Of a DNA stretch of 8,212 nucleotides, positions 1-6,547 are shown piece after piece. The translations under genes were made by a program, and so were the position numbers. Source of the DNA: Anaerolineae bacterium (lineage in GTDB: Bacteria > Chloroflexota > Anaerolineae > Aggregatilineales > Phototrophicaceae); NCBI GenBank assembly GCA_020848855.1, contig JADLHH010000090.1, positions 1-8,212 of the forward strand, read 5' to 3'. The notes beneath the pieces are model-generated. The model was given only the letters and a program-made list of their open reading frames with translations, made no database searches and was not told where the DNA came from. Position 1 is the first letter of the stretch. Each line of letters starts with the position of its first letter.

Positions 1-450
1 TGTGCCGGTATCGAGACGTGCGCTGTGATCGCCCCACTGATTGATGATGTACTTGCTGTTGGCGCCGCCGCCGCTCGACGCTGCCGAAGACCCGATCAGG
101 TCGGTGCCGGTCGAGTCGTCAATCCACAGGCGCACGCCGTCGTCCGAGACCGTGTTGAAGCTGTATGTGCCGGCTGTGAGCGTCACGCTGCGCGTCCACC
201 GGGCGAGGAACGTGTCGTCGAACGTGATATCATCAGAGCCGTTATTCAATGGTCGCTCTGGGTCGACCCAGTTGAAGTTGACATCGGAGATGATTTCTGG
301 ACCAATCTTCGGTCCCGTTTGGACGAACGGATCGGTTGGCAGATAGTTCGTCTCCGAGACAAGCATGGTCGAGTAGGTTGACGGCGAACCGCAGCCAGAA
401 CCCGAATATCCCAGCCCCTCGCAGTCGAAATACGTGCCGACCCACGACGT
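1..450 (-). other. PA14 module 2 of the surface protein (cut by window edge)
   Basis: Residues about 1150-1299. TSWVGTYFD (1150-1158) opens it. The clearest section is FLARWTRSVTLTAGTYSF followed by VSDDGVRLWIDD (1250-1261), the classic PA14 core including the DDG missing from module 1. The frame is still open at INQWGDHSARLDTGT, so the end of the barrel lies beyond base 1. Two Cys (1159 and 1169) in the first loop could form a disulfide outside the cell. Confidence 0.75.
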
Positions 451-3400
451 GCCGCCGAAGTCGGCAGCGCTTGTGCCCGTGCCGGCGAAGTAGTTCTGCC
501 CCAGCCCCCACGTGCCTTCGGCGACCCAGTTCACGAGGCTCTGTCCGCTGTCGCTGAAGGGCAGGGTGTACTGGTTCGGGCTGTACGTGAACGCCACTTC
601 GTCAACATACATGCCGTCCGCCGTGCCGCCGGCTGTGGCATTGGAGACGACGAAGCGCACGCGAATGCGCTTGCCGATGAAGCTCGTCAGATCAACCTGA
701 CCGCGCTGCCAGGTGACGACGCTGGTATTGGTGATTGGGGTGGCGGCGGAGTTATCCAGCATGACGGGTCGCGCTGACCATGCCGACCAACCGCCAATCT
801 GGTCGTAGCTGCTCTGGTTCGAGCCGGTCGTGCCGTCCTGATAGGCGATCTCGACGCGGAAGTTGGCGTCGCTGCCGATAGCATAGCGCGTCCAGAACGT
901 CAGCGTCGGGTACGAGCCGCTGGCTGTGCTGGTCATGTCGATCTGCGGCGACAGTTCCAGCACCGAGAAGGTGTACGGACTGTAATTGCTGCCGGGGCTG
1001 TCGGTCAGCGCCTGCGACCCGGTGCGGGTGTAGCCCGACGTGCTGGTGCTGTCCCACGCCCCGCCGTGATACCACCGCTCTTGCCACGGTCCGGCGAAGT
1101 TGGTGGCGCTTTCGATGCTGTCTACGAACGCGCCGTTACCGCCGGAGCCGACAGACCACAGCTTGTGGACCTGCGTCGCGCCGTTGTGGATGTAGATATT
1201 GTCGACATACACGCCGTCCGCCGCCGTCGCCGAGCCGGGCGCCAGCACGAACCGAATCTTGATATCGTCGTCGTCGTAGATCGGCGACGGCGAATCGCCG
1301 TTTCCGGTGATCGTCGCCCACGACTTGCCCGTGACATTTTCCAGCGCCGTCACCAGGTTGATTTCGGCGCGCTCCCAGGCGTTCTGTGTCCTGAAGCTGC
1401 TGTCCGAGGCGCTGTCGTACGTCCAGATCGCATCCCACCCGGTCGCCTGTGTCCACAATTCGACCCGGAACGAGATGCCGGACTGGACGCCGCGCTGGTG
1501 CCAGAATTCGAGGATCGGGTTGCTCGCCGCCGGATGCACCAGCGTGTTGTTCGGCGAGTCGTGATTCAGGTCGATAGCATAGTGTAGTTGCAGGATTTGC
1601 GTATCGTTCGGATCGTAGGTCGTGAACGGGCTGTCGGCATAGGCGTTGGCGCTGCCGTTCACGCCGCCTTTTTCGGTCGTCACACCCCATTCGCCGCCGA
1701 TAGCATCCCACCAGTCGGCGGTGTCTGCCGGGCTTTCGGCGCTGTCGGCGAACGGATAGGCGAAGAACGGCGACGGGTTCTCGCGCTCGATCTGAATATC
1801 GTCGATATACCAGCCGTCCCCGAAAGCTGTGGCGGCTCCATCGACGTACAAGGCGAAGCGCAGCCGGAATTTTTGCGTCAGCGCGTTCGGGATGTTGGTC
1901 AGATCGATCTCGACCGGGTGCATCGTCAGATTGGTGCGGTTCGCCCCGGTCGGGGTGGTGTAGTCGATCAGGACGCCCTGCGCCGGGATGTCGATCCAGG
2001 TGTCGGGCAGCTCGTCGTTGAGATCATTCGTGTACTGTACGCGGATGCTGGCGTTGGGCTGAATGTCGAACGCCTGCCAGAACGTGAGCAGCGGCACGCC
2101 GGTATCGCCGTCCGTGTCGCTGGCGGGAACCGCCGGAAGGCGGGAAGTGGTCAGGTCGATGGGGTATCTGAATTCCAGGTAATGCACGCGCTGCTGACCG
2201 GTCGCCGCCTGCGAATGATCCTGATAGTTGCCGGTCGGGCTGTCGTCCCACGCCATGCCGCTGTGCGCGTTGGTCGTCGTCAGATCCCAGCGCCACGCCT
2301 CGGTCGTGTTCGGCAGCGAATACTTGTTAATCAGCCGATTCGAGTCGCCGTCGAAGATGAAGTCGTCCATCTGGTCAGCGTCGTCGAGCGTCCAGCTATC
2401 GCGCACCGTGAAGGTGTTGGTGGGCGTGGTGTCGTCCACGATTTCGAGATCGTCGATGTACCAGCGCACCGGGTTGCCGCCGCCGCCCGCGCCGCTGCTG
2501 ATCACGAAGCGAAGGGCAACGTACTCAGCGCCTGCCGTCAGCGCTGGCGCTTCCGCTCGCAGGTCGATCTGCTGGCGCGTCCAGTTGTAGTTTGCACCGG
2601 ACGTGTGCAGCGGGATTGTTTGCCAGTTAAAAGCGCCGCGATCCACGCCGCCGGAACCATCGGGCGTATATTTACCCACCTGCAGCGCCACCGACATGCC
2701 CGACCCACCGGAGAAGTCCCAGATGTCCCAGAAGCTGAGCATGATGGGGTTCGTCTTGCCGGTGATGTCCACGTAGCCGCGCAGTTCCAGATAGCACGTC
2801 TGGTTGGCGGGCCACGTATCGCTGCCGGGGTTTTCGTCGAACTGCCACGAGATTGACACGGGATCGTTGGCGTTGCCGCTGCGCTCCCAGGTGCAGGTGC
2901 TGGGATTGCCCGCCGGGTCGTCGGGGTTGATCTGGGTGATGGTGGTGGTCAGGCTGAACCCGGCGGTGCTGGAGGCATTGTCGCCATACTCAAAGACGAT
3001 GGTGTGCGGCGGTCCCGCCAGCAGCGTGCGGGTGATCGACGTGGTCGTGCCGTTGACGTTGAGTTCGGTGCTGCCGTCGATGATCAGACGACCGTAGCTG
3101 GACGCGGAAATGTTGAAGATGACCGACAGATCGGAATCGAGGTCGACTAGACGTGTGAAGCGCGCGCCGTAGTCGTCGGTATTCGTCACGCCGGTTCCCG
3201 GCGGCGTTCCTGCGCCCCAGTTCATGCCGAGATCGGAGACTTCGTGCAGGGTTGTGCCGACCAGCGATGACGAATCGAGCGACCAGCCGGTGGGGTTCGT
3301 ACGGTTGTTGAGATTATTAAACCACTCGCCTGTCCACGAAGCATCGTTATCCAGGTACAAGCCGCCGTCCAGACGCCACCACAGCGGGTTGCTGACCTGG

Positions 3401-3897
3401 TCGACGTGCGGGACTTCGAACGCGATGTCGGTGATGGTCGCCGACGGACCGGGCGTGTTGGTTGGGGTGTTAGTCGGCGTGTTGGATGGCGTGTTCGATG
3501 GCGTATTGGTCGGCGTATTTGACGGCGTGTAGGTCCAGGTCGGCGTGTTCGTCCAGACAGGACCGGAACCGGACGCCGGACGCCGGATTGGGGTCGGGAA
3601 GGGGGTTTCGCCCTGCGGATGTTGGGCGACCCATGTCACCGTCGCCCAGAACAGCGGCGGGTTGCCGCCTTCGCCGGCGAGGTCGGGCGCGGTCGAACCG
3701 CACGACCCCCCCTGTGGTGATGCCGTGTCGCCGCCGATATTGTGGACGACGTTGCAGAAAACGTTGCCGATCGCGGGACCGGTGGCGGCGATGGCGAAGC
3801 CAAACGCGATTGCCAGCAGCACCAGAATCAGAGCGTACTCAACCATCGCTTGACCACGATTTTTCGGTTGTCGCTCGCTCGTGTTTAACTCGACCAT
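1..3897 (-). CDS. Giant Flp-type prepilin-like surface protein with PA14 and MAM-like modules (C-terminus beyond window)
   Basis: Reading the minus strand from ATG at 3897, the frame stays open for 1299 codons to base 1 with no stop, so the gene is partial at its 3' end. AAGGA (3908-3904) sits 6 nt before the ATG. Residues 1-15 are short and polar and end in a prepilin peptidase motif, G15/Q16, with Glu20 and Tyr21 at +5/+6 and a hydrophobic helix to about residue 38, as in Flp (type IVb) pilins. Then come a linker with C48 and C66, a Thr/Pro/Asn hinge (116-150), a PA14-like module (about 186-318), four MAM/jelly-roll-like modules (about 340-1105) and a second PA14 domain (from about 1150). 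Ordinary Flp pilins are well under 100 residues, so this is a very large modular derivative. Likely role: envelope- or pilus-anchored adhesin binding glycans or surfaces; the ligand is unknown. Long frames on the opposite strand here are shadows. The prepilin start is well supported; the function is inferred. Confidence 0.85.
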   Translation of the reverse strand, partial: MVELNTSERQPKNRGQAMVEYALILVLLAIAFGFAIAATGPAIGNVFCNVVHNIGGDTASPQGGSCGSTAPDLAGEGGNPPLFWATVTWVAQHPQGETPFPTPIRRPASGSGPVWTNTPTWTYTPSNTPTNTPSNTPSNTPTNTPTNTPGPSATITDIAFEVPHVDQVSNPLWWRLDGGLYLDNDASWTGEWFNNLNNRTNPTGWSLDSSSLVGTTLHEVSDLGMNWGAGTPPGTGVTNTDDYGARFTRLVDLDSDLSVIFNISASSYGRLIIDGSTELNVNGTTTSITRTLLAGPPHTIVFEYGDNASSTAGFSLTTTITQINPDDPAGNPSTCTWERSGNANDPVSISWQFDENPGSDTWPANQTCYLELRGYVDITGKTNPIMLSFWDIWDFSGGSGMSVALQVGKYTPDGSGGVDRGAFNWQTIPLHTSGANYNWTRQQIDLRAEAPALTAGAEYVALRFVISSGAGGGGNPVRWYIDDLEIVDDTTPTNTFTVRDSWTLDDADQMDDFIFDGDSNRLINKYSLPNTTEAWRWDLTTTNAHSGMAWDDSPTGNYQDHSQAATGQQRVHYLEFRYPIDLTTSRLPAVPASDTDGDTGVPLLTFWQAFDIQPNASIRVQYTNDLNDELPDTWIDIPAQGVLIDYTTPTGANRTNLTMHPVEIDLTNIPNALTQKFRLRFALYVDGAATAFGDGWYIDDIQIERENPSPFFAYPFADSAESPADTADWWDAIGGEWGVTTEKGGVNGSANAYADSPFTTYDPNDTQILQLHYAIDLNHDSPNNTLVHPAASNPILEFWHQRGVQSGISFRVELWTQATGWDAIWTYDSASDSSFRTQNAWERAEINLVTALENVTGKSWATITGNGDSPSPIYDDDDIKIRFVLAPGSATAADGVYVDNIYIHNGATQVHKLWSVGSGGNGAFVDSIESATNFAGPWQERWYHGGAWDSTSTSGYTRTGSQALTDSPGSNYSPYTFSVLELSPQIDMTSTASGSYPTLTFWTRYAIGSDANFRVEIAYQDGTTGSNQSSYDQIGGWSAWSARPVMLDNSAATPITNTSVVTWQRGQVDLTSFIGKRIRVRFVVSNATAGGTADGMYVDEVAFTYSPNQYTLPFSDSGQSLVNWVAEGTWGLGQNYFAGTGTSAADFGGTSWVGTYFDCEGLGYSGSGCGSPSTYSTMLVSETNYLPTDPFVQTGPKIGPEIISDVNFNWVDPERPLNNGSDDITFDDTFLARWTRSVTLTAGTYSFNTVSDDGVRLWIDDSTGTDLIGSSAASSGGGANSKYIINQWGDHSARLDTGT
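583..2880 (-). repeat. Array of four MAM/jelly-roll-like modules in the surface protein
   Basis: Four diverged protein repeats, at about residues 340-487, 495-704, 705-905 and 906-1105. Each ends in a hydrophobic strand plus a (W/V/M)Y(I/V)D(D/N/E) signature: RWYIDDLEI (478-486), DGWYIDDIQI (694-703), DGVYVDNIYI (894-903) and DGMYVDEVAF (1094-1103). Repeats 2-4 also share an upstream D-S-P-x-x-x-Y motif (552-558, 755-761, 966-972) and a LTFW/LEFW strand. This pattern resembles the MAM-like jelly-roll modules of bacterial secreted proteins such as those following immune inhibitor A peptidases; I see no peptidase motif. The signature Asp of repeats 2, 3 and 4 falls at 699, 899 and 1099, exactly 600 bp apart. 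Confidence 0.7.
2944..3342 (-). other. PA14-like module 1 of the surface protein
   Basis: Residues about 186-318. It begins with WTGEWFNN (188-195), passes through MNWGAGTPP, then YGARFTR (243-249), RLIIDG (270-275) and HTIVFEYGDN (298-307). These match successive PA14 landmarks (W-x-G-x-(Y/F), the FSARWT strand, the RLxIDG strand and the late H-x-(I/V)-x-x-(E)-Y strand). The usual DDG just before the RL strand is missing; the sequence is ASSYG instead, so the metal/sugar-binding loop may be altered. PA14 modules are beta-barrels found in adhesins, glycosidases and toxins. Confidence 0.65.
3448..3519 (-). repeat. Six-copy 12-bp tandem repeat encoding an NTP(T/S/G) hinge
   Basis: Codons 127-150 form six tetrapeptides, NTPT, NTPS, NTPS, NTPT, NTPT and NTPG, each encoded by a 12-bp unit close to AACACGCCGACC with third-base and Ser/Thr variation. 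The flanking NTPTWTYTPS (117-126) looks like older, diverged copies. Such Thr/Pro/Asn-rich runs are extended, flexible and often O-glycosylated spacers between a membrane anchor and outer modules. Copy changes would stay in frame. Confidence 0.85.
3784..3855 (-). other. Prepilin peptidase site and N-terminal hydrophobic helix
   Basis: Codons 15-38 of the surface protein. The sequence RGQAMVEYALILVLLAIAF gives Gly at -1, Gln at +1, Glu at +5 and Tyr at +6 relative to the expected TadV/FppA-type cleavage, followed by roughly 18 uncharged residues and then TGPAIGNVF, a tail seen in Flp pilins. In that family Glu5 supports subunit assembly. No tad secretion or prepilin peptidase gene lies in the window, so processing would depend on genes elsewhere. 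Confidence 0.8.
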
Positions 3898-3930
3898 ACG
3901 CTATCCTTGTCGCATCGGCGCGGCGGCGTG

Positions 3931-3949
3931 CCTGCGCGCAGGATGATCC
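3931..3949. promoter_or_regulatory. Palindromes in the leader of the surface protein gene
   Basis: CCTGCGCGCAGG (3931-3942) is a perfect 12-bp palindrome and runs directly into GGATGATCC (3941-3949), a 4+4 palindrome around one base. They lie 34-52 bp upstream of the ATG at 3897. They could be an operator or a leader hairpin. No conserved factor is recognised and chance is possible in GC-rich DNA. Confidence 0.25.
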
Positions 3950-4037
3950 TTTATCCCCTTTTCCTATGTTATCCAATAGTCGCGATTTCTGAGCGAAATG
4001 TTTGTGTGAAAGTTGTTCTAATGCTTAAACAATTTCG

Positions 4038-4067
4038 TTCGCCAGGGAAAAGCCGGCGTGTTATCCT
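4038..4067 (+). promoter_or_regulatory. Possible extended -10 promoter for folD
   Basis: TTCGCC (4038-4043) is separated by 18 nt from TATCCT (4062-4067), which is preceded by TG at 4059-4060 and so makes an extended -10. The -35 matches the sigma-70 consensus at only 3 of 6 positions. It would start transcription about 50 nt before the folD ATG. The rest of the 228-bp divergent gap shows no convincing promoter for the minus-strand gene. Confidence 0.3.
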
Positions 4068-4125
4068 CTAACTAAATCGGTTTTGCCCAACATGCTCCGA
4101 GCGATGAGCAGGGGAGGTGATTGCG

Positions 4126-5022
4126 ATGACGGCAACAATTCTGGACGGCGCTGCGATTGCCGAGGAGATGCGCGTGGAAATCGCGCGGGAAGCGGCGCGT
4201 TTCACCGAACAGTTCGGTTACGCGCCGGGGCTGGGGGTGGTGCTGGTGGGCGATAATCCGGCGTCGGCGCAGTACGTCCGCATGAAGCGGCGCGCCTGCG
4301 AACGCGCCGGCATTGTGTCGTTCGCCCACGAGCTGCCCGCCGACAGCACGCAGGCGGAAGTGGAAGCGGTGGTGCGGGGTTTGAACGACGACCCGCGCGT
4401 GCATGGGATACTGATCCAGCTTCCCATGCCGGATCATATCGACGAGGAAGCGGTGCTGCGGCTGGTGAGTATCGAAAAGGATGCCGACGGCTTGCACCCG
4501 GTCAACGTCGGGCTGCTGGCGATGAAGGGGCGCGACCCGCTGTTCACGCCTGCCACGCCGACCGGCTGCATGGAACTGCTGAAGCGCAGCGGCGTGGCGC
4601 TCAACGGCGCGAACGCGGTCGTAATCGGGCGCAGCAATCTGGTGGGGATGCCGGTGGCGCTCATGCTGATCAAAGCGAATGCGACGGTGACGCTGTGCCA
4701 CAGCCGCACCCGTGATATCGCTGAGATCGTGCGCCGCGCCGATGTGGTGATCGCCGCGATTGGCAAGCCGCAGTACGTCCAGGGCGACTGGCTCAAGCCG
4801 GGGGCGGTGGTCATCGATGTGGGCACGAACCGCATTGATGATCCCAACGACCCACGCGGCTATCGCTGGGTGGGTGATGTCGATTACGACGCCGCGCTCA
4901 AGGTTGCCGGGGCGATCACCAAAGTGCCGGGTGGCGTCGGTCCGATGACAATCACGATGCTGCTGGTCAACACCATGAAATCCGCGTGGCGGCTGGCGGA
5001 AGCGACGAGGACTGAGCGCTGA
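4126..5022 (+). CDS. folD: Bifunctional methylenetetrahydrofolate dehydrogenase / methenyltetrahydrofolate cyclohydrolase
   Basis: Encodes 298 residues, a normal FolD length. The enzyme interconverts 5,10-methylene-THF and 10-formyl-THF in the cytosol using NAD(P), supplying one-carbon units for purines and formyl-Met-tRNA. Visible family motifs: GVVLVGDNPASAQYVRMK (37-54) with catalytic Tyr50 and Lys54, ILIQLPMP (95-102) with Gln98, DADGLHPVNVG (119-129) with Asp121, the dinucleotide-binding VVIGRSNLVGMP (165-176), and PGGVGPMT (268-275). I chose ATG 4126 because GGGAGG (4112-4117) lies 8 nt before it; an in-frame GTG at 4117 overlaps that Shine-Dalgarno sequence and is less likely. The gene is divergent from the surface protein. 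Its last codons (ATRTER, stop) overlap a short repeated sequence, so the C-terminal tail may be recently altered. All key residues are intact. Confidence 0.96.
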   Translation: MTATILDGAAIAEEMRVEIAREAARFTEQFGYAPGLGVVLVGDNPASAQYVRMKRRACERAGIVSFAHELPADSTQAEVEAVVRGLNDDPRVHGILIQLPMPDHIDEEAVLRLVSIEKDADGLHPVNVGLLAMKGRDPLFTPATPTGCMELLKRSGVALNGANAVVIGRSNLVGMPVALMLIKANATVTLCHSRTRDIAEIVRRADVVIAAIGKPQYVQGDWLKPGAVVIDVGTNRIDDPNDPRGYRWVGDVDYDAALKVAGAITKVPGGVGPMTITMLLVNTMKSAWRLAEATRTER

Positions 5023-5126
5023 GGACTGAGTTAGGAGTGCCGCCTGAGTTAACCATCTCATCCGTTCCAGAGATGGCTTTTCTCAGCCCTCAGTCCTTTT
5101 TGCTTAGTCCATAGCCCTCAGTCCTA
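5007..5126. repeat. Direct and inverted AGGACTGAG repeats at the folD 3' end
   Basis: GAGGACTGAG occurs at 5007-5016 and 5021-5030. The opposite orientation, AGCCCTCAGTCCT, occurs as two identical 13-mers at 5085-5097 and 5113-5125. AGGACTGAGCGCT at 5008-5020 is their reverse complement with one mismatch. GCTTAGTCC (5102-5110) and TTAGGAGT (5031-5038) look like decayed copies. The left copies include the folD stop codon. The cluster could fold into alternative long hairpins. It looks like a small dispersed repeat rather than an insertion sequence, since it has no coding capacity. Confidence 0.7.
5053..5081 (+). terminator. Possible rho-independent terminator after folD
   Basis: CCATCTC (5053-5059) pairs perfectly with GAGATGG (5070-5076) across a 10-nt loop and is followed by CTTTTCT. 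It begins 31 bp after the folD stop. The stem is short and only moderately GC-rich, and the T-run is only four bases, so strength is uncertain. It is nested inside the inverted AGGACTGAG repeats, which could extend or compete with it. Confidence 0.45.
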
Positions 5127-5128
5127 TC

Positions 5129-5158
5129 TTGGCGCTTCACGCCAGCGCGTGCTAAACT
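5129..5158 (+). promoter_or_regulatory. Possible extended -10 promoter for the purine deaminase operon
   Basis: TTGGCG (5129-5134), an 18-nt spacer, then TAAACT (5153-5158) preceded by TGC, giving an extended -10. The first three -35 bases fit consensus and the -10 matches 4 of 6. Transcription would start about 27 nt before the ATG at 5192, just after the repeat cluster. Assigned by inspection only. Confidence 0.4.
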
Positions 5159-5191
5159 GAACACTTATTCTCTCCCGCCAGGACGACGCCC

Positions 5192-6547
5192 ATGACGACG
5201 CTGCTGGTCAAATCGATCCATACGCTGGTGACGATGGACGCCGAACGTCGTGAGATCAACAACGGCGCGATGTTCATCCGGGATGGCGTGATCGAAGCGG
5301 TCGGCACCGAAGCCGATATGCCCGTCGAGCGCGCGCACCGCCAGATCGAGCTTCCGCAGCACGTCGTCGTCCCCGGTTTGGTCAACACCCACCATCACAT
5401 GTACCAGAGCCTGACGCGCGCCATCGCGCAGGATCATGAGCTGTTCGACTGGCTGCGCACGCTCTACCCGATCTGGCAGCGCATGAACGGCGAGGCGATC
5501 TATACGTCAGCGAAACTGGCGATGGCGGAGTTGATGCTCTCCGGCTGTACCACGTCGAGCGACCACCTTTATACCTACCCGAATGACTCGAAGCTGGACG
5601 ACGAAATCCGCGCTGCCCGCGAAATCGGCATTCGGTTTCACGCGGCGCGCGGCGCGATGAGCGTCGGCGAGAGCAAGGGTGGGCTGCCGCCGGACTCGAT
5701 GGTCGAGGGTGAAGAAAACATCCTGATCGACATGCGCCGCGTCATCGAGGAATTTCACGACGCGGCGCGCCATTCGATGCTGCGCATCGTGATCGCGCCA
5801 TGCTCGCCGTTCAGCGTCAGCCAAAACCTGATGCGCGAAGCGGCAGCGCTGGCGCGGAGCTACGGCGTGCGCCTGCATACCCATCTTGCCGAAACGCCCG
5901 GCGATGTCGCCTACAGCCTCGAAAAATTCGGCACGCTGCCCGGCGACTACGCCCGCGACGTGGGCTGGGTCGGCGACGACGTGTGGCACGCTCACTGCGT
6001 CTGCCTGAACGAGCGCGAGATCAGCCTGTTCGCCAAGACCAACACCGGCGTCGCGCATTGTCCCAGTTCAAATCTGCGGCTTGGCTCCGGCATCGCGCCC
6101 ATTCGCAAGATGCGCGACGCAAAGGTGAACGTCGGCTTGGGCGTCGACGGCTCGGCGTCGAATGACGGCGGGCATTTGCTCAACGAGGCGCGCATGGCGA
6201 TGCTGTTGGCGCGGGCGGGCGGCAACCCCGCCGGGCTGAAAGCGCGCGAGGCGCTCGAAATCGCCACGCTTGGCGGCGCGGCGGTGCTGGGGCGCGACGA
6301 CATCGGCGCGCTTGCGCCGGGCATGTCCGCCGATGTCGCCGCTTACCGGCTCGATACGCTGGCGTTCACCGGCGCGCAGCATGACCCGGTCGCGGCGCTG
6401 GTGCTGTGCGCGTCGCAGAACGTCGATTTTTCGATGATCAACGGGCGCGTCGTCGTCCGCGACGGCGTGCTGCAAACCGTCGACCTGCCGGTGCTGATCG
6501 AGCAGCATAACGCGATCTCACGCCGCCTGATCCGGGGTGAGACGTGA
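5192..6547 (+). CDS. 8-oxoguanine deaminase-like TRZ/ATZ-family amidohydrolase
   Basis: Encodes 451 residues, full length for this cytosolic metal-dependent hydrolase family. Metal and catalytic motifs are complete: NTHHHMYQ (65-72, His67 and His69), HTHLAET (229-235, His231 and Glu234), AHCVCL (267-272, His268) and GVDGSASND (317-325, Asp319). GCTTSSDHLY (118-127), GGLPPDS (163-169), APCSPFSVS (202-210) and the C-terminal QHDPVAALVLC match what I recall of the Pseudomonas 8-oxoguanine deaminase branch (8-oxoguanine to urate), better than triazine hydrolases or guanine deaminase. The start follows a weak AGGA (5180-5183) by 8 nt. It is the first gene of an operon, and its stop overlaps the next GTG by 4 nt (GTGA, 6544-6547). 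Neighbouring Nudix and adenine deaminase genes support a purine-base role. The family is certain; the exact substrate is inferred from motifs and context. Confidence 0.85.
   Translation: MTTLLVKSIHTLVTMDAERREINNGAMFIRDGVIEAVGTEADMPVERAHRQIELPQHVVVPGLVNTHHHMYQSLTRAIAQDHELFDWLRTLYPIWQRMNGEAIYTSAKLAMAELMLSGCTTSSDHLYTYPNDSKLDDEIRAAREIGIRFHAARGAMSVGESKGGLPPDSMVEGEENILIDMRRVIEEFHDAARHSMLRIVIAPCSPFSVSQNLMREAAALARSYGVRLHTHLAETPGDVAYSLEKFGTLPGDYARDVGWVGDDVWHAHCVCLNEREISLFAKTNTGVAHCPSSNLRLGSGIAPIRKMRDAKVNVGLGVDGSASNDGGHLLNEARMAMLLARAGGNPAGLKAREALEIATLGGAAVLGRDDIGALAPGMSADVAAYRLDTLAFTGAQHDPVAALVLCASQNVDFSMINGRVVVRDGVLQTVDLPVLIEQHNAISRRLIRGET

Noticed and set aside
1066..1587. Plus-strand open frame of 173 codons opposite the surface protein gene
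   Set aside because: Same antisense artefact; Arg-rich composition, no family motif, no Shine-Dalgarno sequence.
1588..2856. Long plus-strand open frame of 422 codons opposite the surface protein gene
   Set aside because: It lies wholly antisense to a gene with clear domain motifs, is rich in Arg, Val and His with no recognisable motif, and has no ribosome site. It is what GC-rich third positions produce on the opposite strand.
583..2880. Secreted M6/immune inhibitor A-type peptidase
   Set aside because: The MAM-like modules resemble those next to such peptidases, but no HExxH zinc motif occurs in the visible chain.
4117..4125. Upstream GTG start for folD
   Set aside because: The GTG overlaps the GGAGG that best serves the ATG at 4126, and the resulting MTATILDG N-terminus matches the usual FolD beginning.
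4072..5061. Minus-strand open frame of 329 codons covering folD
   Set aside because: Exactly opposite a canonical folD with all catalytic residues; the translation is His/Arg/Gln-rich and motif-free.
5007..5126. CRISPR array or insertion sequence end
   Set aside because: Copies are short, in both orientations, unevenly spaced and without spacers of constant length; no transposase or target duplication is seen.
5192..6547. Atrazine/hydroxyatrazine hydrolase (AtzB/TrzN type)
   Set aside because: The family is shared, but GGLPPDS, APCSPFS and HDPVAALVLC together with the purine operon context fit an 8-oxoguanine deaminase better.
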